From positions 186,001 to 250,000 of the forward strand of contig NZ_JANQIM010000033.1 in NCBI RefSeq assembly GCF_028282165.1: a stretch of DNA of 64,000 nt, read 5' to 3'. Below the pieces are notes generated by a model. That model worked only from the letters and a program-made list of their open reading frames with translations. It was not told the DNA's origin and did not search any database. This DNA comes from Winogradskyella sp. Lineage in GTDB: Bacteria > Bacteroidota > Bacteroidia > Flavobacteriales > Flavobacteriaceae. The translations under genes and the position numbers were made by a program. This document shows positions 1 through 8,872 of this stretch, in pieces; positions within the stretch are counted from its first letter, which is position 1; every line of letters begins with the position of its first letter.

Positions 1-1245
1 AACATTCGATTCTAATTCGAAGTTTAAGTGACGGTTAAATTCATAACTGGCAATAACACCAATTTGATTGCCTATAAATCGTTCATTGTTAACCGAAGGA
101 TAGTCTAAAATAAGGGGTGGGCCATAAACACCATCATCTGTTGAAAATCTCCAAAAGGCTACATAATCTATTTCTAGAATAATTGCCCCAAGCTTTGTGT
201 CGAAATAAGGATGAAAGTCGATGAGGTTAGAAGGTCCAAATCGAGCCACACGCCCAAAATAGGCACCACGAGGATATAAGCCATCGAAGGTGTTTAAGGA
301 TGATGTGCTATTATTATCTCCACTAATAGCTTCGGTTTTGAGACCAATTGTCCCAAAGGATAGAGGTTTTTCAATATTGAAAGATATGGTCCAAGCGTTG
401 ATGTTAGCATCACCAAAAGTCCCAAACTGATATACAAACTCGTTATTGTAATTTAGGCCCTTCCATTTACCAAAATGCCTAACACCAAAGGAAGCACGCT
501 TATCGTCTGCAGTGCCTAAGTTCCAGGTTTTGTTGTCTTCGGTTTTATAGAGTAAATAGATATCTGTATTTGTTTTAGCGGTCCAATTTTGTGTCCAGTA
601 TAAAGCACTTAAGGTTTCGTTATCTTCTAAAGCATCATTATCAAAAATACCTTCTTGTTGCTGAACAGGAATGGCATGAAAGGCTGTAACAGTAGTATTT
701 TCATCTGTATATTGCAGTTGCGCCATATCAAAGGATAAACGTACATTTGGTCCTTCGCGAACATCAACAAGTCTTCCGCTCCCTAGGCGCACGTTTTGCC
801 TCCCTACTAGGAGATTCCAGTTTTGGTTAAATCTATATTTAGCAAACAGTTGATTAAAGCTTAATTCATCCCTATCTACAGGAACTAAATTAGTTTTACT
901 GGTGATTAAGCTTGAGTTTAGTTCTGCAAAGAACTCAAATTTATTAGCCACTTTTAGATGTGAATGGAGTTGAAATCGATTTAAAAACCAGTAATCGGTT
1001 TGATCCATACTAGTATCGAACTGTTCGTTGATGAATGCTTCAGTTTGAAAACGATAACTACCTCCAAAGCTTAATATCGTGGTTTCAGAAAGTTGAATCT
1101 GTTTCAGTTTTTTATAGAATGAATCTGGACTATCCATTTTGATATTGTCATTCTGACGCAATAAACTAAAATCCAAAATATCTGATTCCTGAGAAAAACA
1201 GAATACCGAAAACACATAAATCATAAGTTTGATGAATCTACGCAT
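1..1245 (-). CDS. alginate-export-type outer membrane porin (partial, C-terminus outside window)
   Basis: The frame opens with an ATG at 1245 and stays open to the window edge, so about 415 residues are present and the end is missing. A short hydrophobic leader (residues 1-17, ending near FCFSQ) points to export. The body is rich in alternating aromatic strands, and the run NWNLLVGRQNVRLGSGR near residue 135 together with many W/Y-flanked strands resembles the alginate export (AlgE-like) beta-barrel family common in Bacteroidota. It is the last visible gene of the minus-strand operon that starts with pirin; only one base separates it from the DMT transporter stop. I infer an outer membrane channel for a small organic substrate; the substrate cannot be read from sequence. 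Confidence 0.75.
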   Translation of the reverse strand, partial: MRRFIKLMIYVFSVFCFSQESDILDFSLLRQNDNIKMDSPDSFYKKLKQIQLSETTILSFGGSYRFQTEAFINEQFDTSMDQTDYWFLNRFQLHSHLKVANKFEFFAELNSSLITSKTNLVPVDRDELSFNQLFAKYRFNQNWNLLVGRQNVRLGSGRLVDVREGPNVRLSFDMAQLQYTDENTTVTAFHAIPVQQQEGIFDNDALEDNETLSALYWTQNWTAKTNTDIYLLYKTEDNKTWNLGTADDKRASFGVRHFGKWKGLNYNNEFVYQFGTFGDANINAWTISFNIEKPLSFGTIGLKTEAISGDNNSTSSLNTFDGLYPRGAYFGRVARFGPSNLIDFHPYFDTKLGAIILEIDYVAFWRFSTDDGVYGPPLILDYPSVNNERFIGNQIGVIASYEFNRHLNFELESNV

Positions 1246-1246
1246 C

Positions 1247-1696
1247 TTAAAACCTCCGAATCAATAAAACACCCGTGATTAGAAAAGCGACTCCTAGAAG
1301 ACGTTGCCAGTTAATTTGTTTTACCGGAAGTCCTAAAAGACCATAATGATCAAAGATTAATGAAATTATCATTTGACCAGCTACAATTAAAGAAAAGGTC
1401 AGTGCAGTGCCTAACTTTGGAGCTAAAATAATCACTGCAGCTACATAAAAAGCTCCTAAAATTCCGGCTGTCCAAACTACAGGTGTAACCGTTTTTGTTT
1501 CAGTTATAGTAGAGAAATCAAATTTAAGCACAAAGAGATAAATCAGCAATCCGATTGTTCCTATTAAAAATGATGCAAAAGCAGCAAAAATAGGTTGGTG
1601 TACAGATTTTCCCAATTGCACATTAAGTCCTGCTTGAAGTGGTAAAACAGCACCTGCAATAATAGCCAAGAGGATAAATATTAATTGTGATTTCAT
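1247..1696 (-). CDS. DMT family transporter (DUF606/YdcZ type)
   Basis: 149 residues with five hydrophobic segments covering nearly the whole chain. The opening (LAIIAGAVLPLQAGLNVQLG) is the usual start of the DUF606 (YdcZ-like) branch of the drug/metabolite transporter superfamily, whose members are half-size inner membrane proteins. Its start codon overlaps the stop of the upstream doxX gene in an ATGA arrangement, and the porin gene follows one base after its stop, so the three are almost certainly cotranscribed. Substrate unknown. Confidence 0.85.
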   Translation of the reverse strand: MKSQLIFILLAIIAGAVLPLQAGLNVQLGKSVHQPIFAAFASFLIGTIGLLIYLFVLKFDFSTITETKTVTPVVWTAGILGAFYVAAVIILAPKLGTALTFSLIVAGQMIISLIFDHYGLLGLPVKQINWQRLLGVAFLITGVLLIRRF

Positions 1697-2127
1697 GATT
1701 TATCAATTTTAAAAAATCTGCGGTCTAATGAGTACTTCCCAGTACCAAGAAAAAATAGAGCTAAGTAAGCTAGCGAATACATTAGCGGAATATCTCTTAC
1801 TGGCCAAGGGTCATTGCCATGGACTATAAAGAATCCCATTAAGGTGACACTTAATATGGGCAGTATGGCCAATCGTGTAGCCAATCCTAAAATCACGAAA
1901 ATCGGTGCAATGATATTGGCAATAATCGCTATTATAGCACTTACCTCACCACCAACCCCTATTGGATCTGGAATATGCGCAACTGTGCCTTCGAAATCCA
2001 AAAGTTTTTTCATGCCATGTGTATTGATCATGGATAGTGATACTAATACTCTAAACAAAAGGAGTGTAATGTCTTTCGATAAAAATGCAGATTGGTCAGA
2101 AAATAGTTTTTGGATTGTTTTTCCCAT
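1693..2127 (-). CDS. DoxX family membrane protein
   Basis: 144 residues, four predicted membrane segments, with the family pattern of a first helix followed by a conserved loop (GMKKLLDF), then a long hydrophobic pair and a C-terminal RRFF tail. DoxX proteins are small inner membrane proteins linked in several bacteria to thiol or oxidative stress systems. It lies 77 bases downstream of yceI and overlaps the DMT transporter gene by 4 bases. The pairing of DoxX, YceI, pirin and an isochorismatase-fold hydrolase recurs in stress-type operons of many bacteria (family knowledge); the precise role here is inference. Confidence 0.9.
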   Translation of the reverse strand: MGKTIQKLFSDQSAFLSKDITLLLFRVLVSLSMINTHGMKKLLDFEGTVAHIPDPIGVGGEVSAIIAIIANIIAPIFVILGLATRLAILPILSVTLMGFFIVHGNDPWPVRDIPLMYSLAYLALFFLGTGKYSLDRRFFKIDKS

Positions 2128-2204
2128 CTCTAAAAAAAGGTGTTTTAATGTGTAAAGAAGCGATGAAAACCAACATCGCTTCTAAATCAGTTGAAACTTC
2201 AGGT

Positions 2205-2729
2205 TTATTTTTTAATAAACTGAAGTTCTATAACAAGCTTAATGGTATCGCCTACAACAACGCTGCCAGCTTCTGTAACAGCATTCCATGTTAAGCCAAA
2301 TTCTTTTCTGCTGATGCTACCCGAGATTTCAAATCCCGCTTTTGTCTGCCCATAAGGATCAACAGCTAAGCCATTAAAATCTGTATTCAGTGTTACTTCT
2401 TTGGTAACATCTTTAATGGTTAAATTTCCAATGATTTTTGAACCATCAAATGACTTAGAGGTAAAAGTCATTTCAGGAAAAGCACTGACATTGAAGAAAT
2501 CTTCAGATCTTAAATGGTTGTCTCTATCGTTGTTTTTTGTGTTTATAGAGTTCACTTTAGCAGAGAAGCTAAACTGAGCATTGTTAAAATCTTCTGTTTC
2601 CGTTTCAACGGATGCAGTGAAATCTTCGAAGTGCCCACTTACTGTAGAAATCATCATGTGCTTTACTTTAAAGCCTATTTCTGAATGTGCATTGTCGACA
2701 TTCCATGTTGTTTTTGTTATTGTTTCCAT
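2205..2729 (-). CDS. YceI family lipid-binding protein
   Basis: 174 residues. The opening WNVDNAHSEIGFKVKHMMIS and the strands FNVSAFPEMTFTSKSFDG and ISRKEFGLTWNAVTEAG are signature stretches of the YceI fold, a lipocalin-like barrel that binds isoprenoid-type lipids. No signal peptide is visible, so this copy is probably cytoplasmic, unlike the periplasmic E. coli YceI. It follows the amidohydrolase gene after 25 bases, so the two are in one transcript. Confidence 0.93.
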   Translation of the reverse strand: METITKTTWNVDNAHSEIGFKVKHMMISTVSGHFEDFTASVETETEDFNNAQFSFSAKVNSINTKNNDRDNHLRSEDFFNVSAFPEMTFTSKSFDGSKIIGNLTIKDVTKEVTLNTDFNGLAVDPYGQTKAGFEISGSISRKEFGLTWNAVTEAGSVVVGDTIKLVIELQFIKK

Positions 2730-2754
2730 TTTTACTGTTTTTTGATTATTTATT

Positions 2755-4590
2755 TTATCCTAAATATAATTTTCTAAAGTCACCTGTACGGTAGAGTGGT
2801 GACCAATCGGGAGCAACATCTGGTAATGCAGGTGGAGCAAATTTTTGGAAATCATCATAAGCATGAACAATTTTTCCGCCAAGACCGGTTAGCTTAGAGT
2901 GTGTTCTAGGAATTAAAGCATCTGGAACTTCCATTACATCTTGATTTAAAATGGTGAAGTCTGCTAATTGCCCTTCTTTTATCTGTCCCTTTTTACCATC
3001 ATCGCCCGTAAACCATGCCGAGCCTTTTGTCCATAAGCCAATAGCTTCCTCTCTTGTTAAGATGTTGTCATCACCATACATTTGACGTCCACCTCTAGAT
3101 TGTCCAGTAGCCAACCAGTGGATAGAATACCAAGGATTGTAAGAACTTACTCGAGTTGCATCGGTTCCTCCACCAACTGGAATTCCCATTTTTAGCATCT
3201 TTTTGATTGGTGGTGTTTGTGCCAATGCAGCAGCTCCATAATTCTTTACAAAGTCTTCTGCTTGATAAGCAATTCTGTTTTGGATTGCAATGCCTAAATC
3301 GAGTTTGGCAATACGTTCTAGAGTTCTTTCGTTAAAAGTTTCACCATGGTCAATGAAGGTGCCTTTAGGAAGTTTCCCATCACCTGCTGCAGCCACTTCT
3401 TCGTACATATCCAATAAAATCTGAGCAGATTCATTATAGGTGACGTGCTGTCTCCATGGCCAATTATTTTCGGCTAATAACTTGTAAATTGGTAAGGCAA
3501 CTTCTCTAACATTTGGCTCTAAATTAGGACGTTGTTGAGCAAAAATTTCATAATCATATGCCGCCCATGCAATGTTCTCACCACCACCAATGAATCGATA
3601 CATATCATTACCATCACCAGGTTTAACCATACCTATCCATCGTTTGTAATCGTCGTATTCTCGGCCTCCAACTTGTGGAAATGTATGAATACCTACTCTA
3701 ACTGTTGATAAACCTTGTTTGTTTACATCTTGAATAACATCGTAAGCATCTGGGTATTGCATACCGCCACCACCAGCATCAGACAATGAAGTTAATCCTA
3801 GAGCATTCATCTCATTCATAAAATGCTGAGTTCCTAAAACTTGCTGAGGTCTAGTCATTTTAGGCAACTTGGTTAGTGTTTTGTACATTATTAGACCAGA
3901 TGGTGCCGCGGTAATAATTCCTGTAGCTCGACCATTTCGGTCTTTTTCTATGCGGCCTTTATGATATAAATCAATAGGTTCATTGTCATAATTTAAAACC
4001 TCAATAGCTTTTCTGTTGAGCATACCATAGGCATAGAGATAGAAGATGTAAACAGGATGGTTAGGTGCAACTTTGTTAATCTCTTCTAAAGTAGGCATCC
4101 GTTTCTCTTTGAATTGTTCCCATGAAAATCCACCAACTATACGTATCCACTGACCTTTAGGTGTGTGTTTTACTTCTTCAGCTAACATTGCCAAGGCTTC
4201 CTCAACAGAACTTACCCAATCCCATCGTAATTCTAAACCGTAATGTAAACCTTCTCGAACACCATGTGTGTGTGAGTCGTTAAGACCAGGTATAACCCGG
4301 TGTCCTTTAGCATCGATAACCTTTGTCTTTCTTCCAATTAGATCGGACACTTCGCTATTTGAGCCAACGCGGTAAAATTTACCATCTTTAATCGCAAAGG
4401 CTTCTGCATTGGGTGCTTTAGGGTCTATGGTTGTAACTTTAGCATTGCGCACAACTAGATCAGCCGAGCCTTGTATTTGAGAAAAGGCGCTTCCAAAAAC
4501 GGATGGCATAATTAAAGTCGATGCGCCTACTGCCATAGTACCTTTGATGAAGTCTCTCCGACGCATATTGTTTGTTGTTTTATTTTCCAT
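2755..4590 (-). CDS. exported amidohydrolase (YtcJ-like, metal-dependent)
   Basis: 611 residues. The N-terminus MRRRDFIKGTMAVGAS (from residue 9) is a twin-arginine leader followed by a hydrophobic stretch, so the folded enzyme is expected outside the cytoplasm. The mature part matches the amidohydrolase_3/YtcJ family: NDSHTHG gives the first metal-binding His pair, SDAGGGG and HGETFNERTLE lie in the barrel core, GGGTDATR near residue 480 gives the catalytic Asp, and the end closes with a beta-sandwich (LADFTILNQDVMEVP). These enzymes hydrolyse amide or related bonds in small molecules; the substrate is unknown. It sits between the isochorismatase-fold hydrolase and yceI in the sigma-54-linked operon. 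A hairpin lies just upstream, which may reduce readthrough into this gene. Confidence 0.9.
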   Translation of the reverse strand: MENKTTNNMRRRDFIKGTMAVGASTLIMPSVFGSAFSQIQGSADLVVRNAKVTTIDPKAPNAEAFAIKDGKFYRVGSNSEVSDLIGRKTKVIDAKGHRVIPGLNDSHTHGVREGLHYGLELRWDWVSSVEEALAMLAEEVKHTPKGQWIRIVGGFSWEQFKEKRMPTLEEINKVAPNHPVYIFYLYAYGMLNRKAIEVLNYDNEPIDLYHKGRIEKDRNGRATGIITAAPSGLIMYKTLTKLPKMTRPQQVLGTQHFMNEMNALGLTSLSDAGGGGMQYPDAYDVIQDVNKQGLSTVRVGIHTFPQVGGREYDDYKRWIGMVKPGDGNDMYRFIGGGENIAWAAYDYEIFAQQRPNLEPNVREVALPIYKLLAENNWPWRQHVTYNESAQILLDMYEEVAAAGDGKLPKGTFIDHGETFNERTLERIAKLDLGIAIQNRIAYQAEDFVKNYGAAALAQTPPIKKMLKMGIPVGGGTDATRVSSYNPWYSIHWLATGQSRGGRQMYGDDNILTREEAIGLWTKGSAWFTGDDGKKGQIKEGQLADFTILNQDVMEVPDALIPRTHSKLTGLGGKIVHAYDDFQKFAPPALPDVAPDWSPLYRTGDFRKLYLG

Positions 4591-4652
4591 TGAATTAATA
4601 ATTACAGGATTGGACTTAGATATTTTGGTTTTAGATTAAAAGAGGATTACAA

Positions 4653-4681
4653 AGCACCCCAAAATCTACCTATGGGGTGCT
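4653..4681 (-). terminator. hairpin between isochorismatase-fold and amidohydrolase genes
   Basis: A perfect 9-bp inverted repeat, AGCACCCCA and TGGGGTGCT, with an 11-nt loop. On the minus strand it is followed only by TTTG rather than a long T tract, so it is more likely a leaky attenuator or mRNA-stabilising hairpin than a full stop inside the operon. Confidence 0.55.
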
Positions 4682-4695
4682 AATCATTACTCTAA

Positions 4696-5445
4696 CTAGT
4701 TTTTCTTTTCGTCTTCTTTAGCCCATTTTTGCATGGTTTTGATGTAATCGATACCTAAACCATAAGCGCCGCCATATCTTTTAGCAAGCTCGTTGACCTC
4801 AATATATTGGTCAGAACGCGACCAGTCTCTGTATATTTCCAATAAGTATTGCATAGAGGTCATTGGGATAACACCAGCTTGGATCATTCTGGTCATAGCC
4901 ATGTCGTGAGCTTCTTGGGATACAGCTCCTGATGCATCTGAAATTACATAGACTTCGTAACCATCTTCAAGAGCAGATAAAGCAGCTAAATTGATACATA
5001 CTTCTGTCCAAAGTCCTGCCATAACTAACTTTTTCTTTCCAGTAGCTTCAACAGCTTTAATGAAATTTGTATCCTCCCATGAGTTCATAGTAGTTCTATC
5101 TATATAAGTAGATTCATCTGGATAGTACTCTCTAATTTCTGGAAATACAGGTCCTGAAAATTGTTTCTCTGCAACTGTGGTAATAATTGTTGGTACTTTG
5201 AACAGTTTAGACGCTCCAGTAATTAAACCAGTATTATTTCGCAATTCTTCAATGGGTTGCGATTCTACTGCAAATGCCATCTGACCCTCATGGTCAATTA
5301 AAATTAATGTATGATTCGTTGGGTTTAATACCTGCTCTGCTGCATTGGACGGTTCATTAACCGGGTTAGGGTTGTACTGTGTCCATTGTGCAAATGATAC
5401 TGTTGATATTAAAAGTGCTACAATTGTTAATTTTAAGGTTTTCAT
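4696..5445 (-). CDS. exported isochorismatase-family cysteine hydrolase
   Basis: 249 residues with a cleavable signal peptide (residues 1-19, ending SFAQ). The mature chain has the isochorismatase-like hydrolase fold: the strand LILIDHEGQMAF places the catalytic Asp at residue 51, and VMAGLWTEVCINLAALSALE places the nucleophilic Cys at residue 150. It is closest in style to YcaC-like hydrolases, which act on unidentified amides, rather than to nicotinamidase. A signal peptide on this family is unusual elsewhere but the neighbouring pirin and amidohydrolase also carry leaders, so the pathway seems to run in the periplasm. Substrate unknown. Confidence 0.9.
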   Translation of the reverse strand: MKTLKLTIVALLISTVSFAQWTQYNPNPVNEPSNAAEQVLNPTNHTLILIDHEGQMAFAVESQPIEELRNNTGLITGASKLFKVPTIITTVAEKQFSGPVFPEIREYYPDESTYIDRTTMNSWEDTNFIKAVEATGKKKLVMAGLWTEVCINLAALSALEDGYEVYVISDASGAVSQEAHDMAMTRMIQAGVIPMTSMQYLLEIYRDWSRSDQYIEVNELAKRYGGAYGLGIDYIKTMQKWAKEDEKKN

Positions 5446-5509
5446 TTCTCTTTTTTGTTTTATGCCCTTTTTTGAGCGGTTGATATTTGTTTGAGTTGTT
5501 TTTCTGTTA

Positions 5510-5635
5510 TTATGAAGCCTTTCGCATTAGGCGATTAGTCATTCTTCGCTTTAAATGGTTGTATTGCGTTAGGTTTCTATTAGCAGCATGACAGTTGAAG
5601 TGACGGCATGCTTCTATAAATCGTACTTTTGCCAT
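5510..5635 (-). CDS. possible 41-residue basic peptide
   Basis: A 41-codon frame beginning MAKVRFIEACRHFNC, preceded by AAAGGAG eight bases before the ATG, which is a strong Shine-Dalgarno sequence for a phylum that rarely uses one. The product is very basic (many R, K, H) with two cysteines. It fills the gap between pirin and the isochorismatase-fold gene in the same orientation. I do not recognise it, and it could be chance; the ribosome site and operon position are the only support. Confidence 0.3.
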   Translation of the reverse strand: MAKVRFIEACRHFNCHAANRNLTQYNHLKRRMTNRLMRKAS

Positions 5636-5658
5636 TTTTAATTCTCCTTTCTATGAGA

Positions 5659-6549
5659 TTATAGAGTCATTGGTACTTCCATAAGTAATACTTCAGCATC
5701 ACTATCTGACTCGATTGTTATTTCTTCAATATTTGATAGACCCATTCCGTCTCTTTTATTTAATGATTCTCCATTTATGGTGACATCACCTTTAATAATA
5801 AAAGCGTATACACCGTTGTTCTTTGGATCTTTAAGTTGATAGTTTACATATTTTCCTTTGTCTAGGCTTGTTATGTGAAACCATGCGTTTTGATGAATCC
5901 AAACGCCTTCGTCTTCTTCATTTGGAGACAATACTTGTTGTAATTTGTTTTTACGATCTTCAACGTTTAGGGTAATCTGATCGTAACGTGGCTGAACACT
6001 CTTTTTGTTCGGGAATATCCATATTTGAAGAAATTTTACTTTCTCATCTGCGTTGGCGTTGTACTCAGAATGCATTATGCCTGTACCTGCACTCATCACT
6101 TGGATATCACCTGACTTAATGATTGTCTTGTTGCCCATATTGTCTTCGTGCTTCAGATCACCTTCTAGTGGAATTGAAATAATTTCCATATCGCGATGCG
6201 GATGTGTGCCAAAGCCTTGGCTTTCAGCAACGATATCATCGTTTAACACTCTTAGTACACCAAAGTGCATACGCTCGGGGTTATGGTAATTGGCAAAGCT
6301 AAAAGTGTGTCTAGATTGTAACCAGCCATGGTTGGCACTTCCTCTAGTGTCTGCTTTGTGAATGATAGTATTCACATTTTCTACTGTTGTTTTCATAATG
6401 TTTTGATCTTTATTTGGTAAATGGTTGTAACCAACTTTTTTTAATTCAGCTTTAGCAGTTTTAGAATCTGCATTAACTAAGGCTGAAGCACCTAATGTTG
6501 AGGCGATTGTTCCAACTATAGATTTTTTTAAAAAGTCTTTACGTTTCAT
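5659..6549 (-). CDS. pirin family protein with N-terminal export-type leader
   Basis: 296 residues. Residues from about 52 onward match ordinary pirins: a cupin with GSANHGWLQSRHTFSFANY, then MHFGVLRVLNDD, and the metal-binding set GFGTHPHRDMEIISIPLEG (two His) plus MSAGTGIMHSEYN. Normal pirins start at the internal Met (MKTTVENVNTII). Here about 51 extra residues precede it, MKRKDFLKKSIVGTIAS followed by alanine-rich sequence, resembling a Tat leader but with KRK in place of a strict twin Arg. Pirins are iron cupins, some with quercetin dioxygenase activity. It is the first gene of the operon and lies divergent from the sigma-54 activator gene. Whether it is really exported is inference. Confidence 0.92.
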   Translation of the reverse strand: MKRKDFLKKSIVGTIASTLGASALVNADSKTAKAELKKVGYNHLPNKDQNIMKTTVENVNTIIHKADTRGSANHGWLQSRHTFSFANYHNPERMHFGVLRVLNDDIVAESQGFGTHPHRDMEIISIPLEGDLKHEDNMGNKTIIKSGDIQVMSAGTGIMHSEYNANADEKVKFLQIWIFPNKKSVQPRYDQITLNVEDRKNKLQQVLSPNEEDEGVWIHQNAWFHITSLDKGKYVNYQLKDPKNNGVYAFIIKGDVTINGESLNKRDGMGLSNIEEITIESDSDAEVLLMEVPMTL

Positions 6550-6578
6550 GTTACTCGATTTTGTTCGCTCTATTATAG

Positions 6579-6593
6579 GCTATTCTCGTGCCA
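6579..6593 (-). promoter_or_regulatory. sigma-54 type promoter of the pirin operon
   Basis: On the minus strand the sequence reads TGGCACG, then AGAATA, then GCC. The GG (6591-6592) and GC (6579-6580) are separated by exactly 10 bases, the invariant spacing of the -24/-12 promoter, and TGGCACG is the full -24 consensus; only the -12 T (TAGC instead of TTGC) departs. The start site would fall near 6567, about 18 bases before the pirin ATG. The divergent gene codes for a sigma-54 activator, which makes the call much stronger. Confidence 0.75.
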
Positions 6594-6638
6594 AAAATAT
6601 AATGGTTTGATTATCAATATTTTGTATTTGTATTTTTA

Positions 6639-6672
6639 AAAAATAGAATTCTATTTTTATAGAATTTTCTAT
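6639..6672. promoter_or_regulatory. tandem palindromes, probable activator-binding sites
   Basis: Two adjacent palindromes built from TAGAA/TTCTA: a perfect 20-bp AAAAATAGAATTCTATTTTT at 6639-6658 and a 14-bp ATAGAATTTTCTAT at 6659-6672. They lie 46-79 bases upstream of the -24 element, the usual place for upstream activating sequences of sigma-54 enhancer-binding proteins, and also immediately before the activator gene, so autoregulation is possible. Confidence 0.6.
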
Positions 6673-6718
6673 TATATGAGAAATTTTAATTGTATTTTAA
6701 CAGTGAAAAAATCACATT

Positions 6719-8842
6719 ATGGATGTAAATATTCCTTTCGAGATATTTAGAGAAAAATTTTTTGAAAACCTTCCTTATAAGATTATGTGGATGGACGAAT
6801 CTGGTAAAATAATTTATGCTAATACTAAGTTCTTAAAGCGTTTGGGTTATACCAGAAGTGAATTAAATAGACTAACCATTTTTGATATAAATCCGTCCGC
6901 TACTCCAGAAACTTGGAAAGACCATTGGGATAAAGTGAGTAACGAAAGACTCCATAGTTTTAAAGCTGTACACCAAACCAAGAAAGGAAATTACTACGAT
7001 GTTGAAGTTTCTGCTCATTTTTTCTCAAATAATGGAAAAAAGATTATTGCGGCTATTGTCAATGATATTTCAGAATCAAGTTTTTATAAGAATTTATTAA
7101 ATCATGCCGAGCGCATGAATCATATAGGTGGCTGGAAATTAAATTTGCAGGATGGCTCTATTATTGTAACCCAAGAGTCTTTAAAAATATTCGAAACCGA
7201 TGATCCTCAAGAATTTTTACCGGGTACAGTCATTCATCGTTTCGAAGAATCAGAACTTTTAAAAGCATTAATGAGTAAGGCCATGAGAAATGGTGCAGAC
7301 TATGACCAAATTCTCACCCTTAAAAGAAAATCGGGTGAACTACGATATTTAAGGTGCGTCACAGAACCTGTAGTTAAAAAAGATAAAATTTATAAGTTGA
7401 TTGGGACATATCAAGATGTTACAGAAGAAGTTGAAAAGAAAAACAGACTCCAGTTTTTTAAAGAAATAATTGATAATGCTGAGGATCTATTTTATCTCTA
7501 TAATAGAGAGGGAAAGTTGTTGCATTATAGTGAGTCTGTAGTTAAAGCTTTAGGATTTTCCAAAGCAGAGTTAGATGATTTTTGGATTTATGACTTAGAC
7601 CCTAGGATTACCAAAGAATGGTGGTTTAATCACTTTGACGAGATAAAGGAAAAAGGAGCAGTGCACCTTGAGTGGATGGTTTCAAGAAAGGATGGTAGTG
7701 CTTTCCCAGCTGATATTATAGCTAATCATCTGGTGTATAATAATCAAGATATTAATTGTGCTGTAATCAGAGACGTTTCACGTTTAAAGGAAAATGAGCA
7801 ACAACTAAAAGTTGCACTAGATGAGCTTTCAGAATTAAAGAATGAGCTCGAGATCGACAATCAATATTTGCGTGAGGAAATTAATAGCAAAATGAATCTC
7901 GATAACATCATTTGCCAAAGCGAATCTTACAGAAGGGTGCTAGAACATGTCACACAAGTCGCTGTAACTGACTCTACCGTATTGATTACCGGAGAATCAG
8001 GAACGGGAAAAGAGCTATTGGCGAGTGCTGTGCATCAAAACAGTTTAAGAAATGACAGACCTTTGATTAAGGTTAACTGTGCCACTTTACCTAAAGACCT
8101 TATAGAAAGTGAACTGTTTGGTCACAAGAAAGGAGCTTTTACGGGAGCTATTGAAGACAAGTTCGGTAAGTTTAGTCTAGCTGATGGTGGAACTATCTTT
8201 TTAGACGAAATAGGTGAGATTCCTATTGATCTTCAACCCAAATTACTACGAGTGCTTCAAGAGGGCGAATTTGATCAGCTTGGGAGTGTAAAAACTACCA
8301 AGGTAGACGTAAGGATTATTGCAGCAACAAATCGAAATCTTGAGGATATGGTCAAAGAAGGAAAGTTTAGAGAAGACCTTTATTATAGATTGAATGTATT
8401 TCCTATTCATAATATTCCATTAAGAGCAAGAAAAGATGATATACCACTATTGGCGCAGTTTTTTCTGGAAAAGTATTCAGCGAAAGCAGGAAAGTCATTT
8501 AAGCGCCTATCAAAAAAGACTATAGACCTTTTAATGAATTATAATTTTCCTGGTAATATTAGGGAGTTAGAGAACCTAATTGAACGTGCAGTTATTGTAG
8601 AAAATGGTACGACGCTTAAGCCTGGGTCTTGGATGCCAGTTCAAAATGTTATTCTAGCATCAGATGAGTTTAAGACTTTAGATGACACGCAAAGAGACTA
8701 CATTATTAAAGTATTGAACTATACCAATTGGCGTGTTAGCGGTCCTAAGGGAGCAGCAACTATTTTAGGGATGAAGGATAAGACATTATTTGCCAGGATG
8801 AAAAAGTTAGGCATTGAAAAACAGGTTGGTTTAAAACGATAA
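6719..8842 (+). CDS. PAS-domain sigma-54-dependent transcriptional activator
   Basis: 707 residues. Three PAS-type sensor segments lie at about 12-118, 125-240 and 245-355, followed by a coiled-coil (about 355-395) and an AAA+ sigma-54 interaction domain. Visible motifs: Walker A GESGTGKE (424-431), the sigma-54 contact loop GAFTGA (472-477), Walker [10 protein letters not shown], and the C-terminal Fis-type helix-turn-helix ([22 protein letters not shown]). There is no receiver domain, so it probably senses a small ligand or redox state directly through its PAS domains. It is divergent from the pirin operon, whose promoter has a -24/-12 element, and I infer that this protein activates it. 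Confidence 0.93.
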   Translation: MDVNIPFEIFREKFFENLPYKIMWMDESGKIIYANTKFLKRLGYTRSELNRLTIFDINPSATPETWKDHWDKVSNERLHSFKAVHQTKKGNYYDVEVSAHFFSNNGKKIIAAIVNDISESSFYKNLLNHAERMNHIGGWKLNLQDGSIIVTQESLKIFETDDPQEFLPGTVIHRFEESELLKALMSKAMRNGADYDQILTLKRKSGELRYLRCVTEPVVKKDKIYKLIGTYQDVTEEVEKKNRLQFFKEIIDNAEDLFYLYNREGKLLHYSESVVKALGFSKAELDDFWIYDLDPRITKEWWFNHFDEIKEKGAVHLEWMVSRKDGSAFPADIIANHLVYNNQDINCAVIRDVSRLKENEQQLKVALDELSELKNELEIDNQYLREEINSKMNLDNIICQSESYRRVLEHVTQVAVTDSTVLITGESGTGKELLASAVHQNSLRNDRPLIKVNCATLPKDLIESELFGHKKGAFTGAIEDKFGKFSLADGGTIFLDEIGEIPIDLQPKLLRVLQEGEFDQLGSVKTTKVDVRIIAATNRNLEDMVKEGKFREDLYYRLNVFPIHNIPLRARKDDIPLLAQFFLEKYSAKAGKSFKRLSKKTIDLLMNYNFPGNIRELENLIERAVIVENGTTLKPGSWMPVQNVILASDEFKTLDDTQRDYIIKVLNYTNWRVSGPKGAATILGMKDKTLFARMKKLGIEKQVGLKR

Positions 8843-8872
8843 ATAAAAGAATCCTTAAAAAGTTCTTTTATT
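8842..8872. terminator. bidirectional terminator between convergent genes
   Basis: A 10-bp stem, AATAAAAGAA and TTCTTTTATT, with an 11-nt loop, between the ends of the activator gene and the convergent phosphoesterase gene. It overlaps the last codons of the latter, and both sides have short T-rich tracts. Confidence 0.6.
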
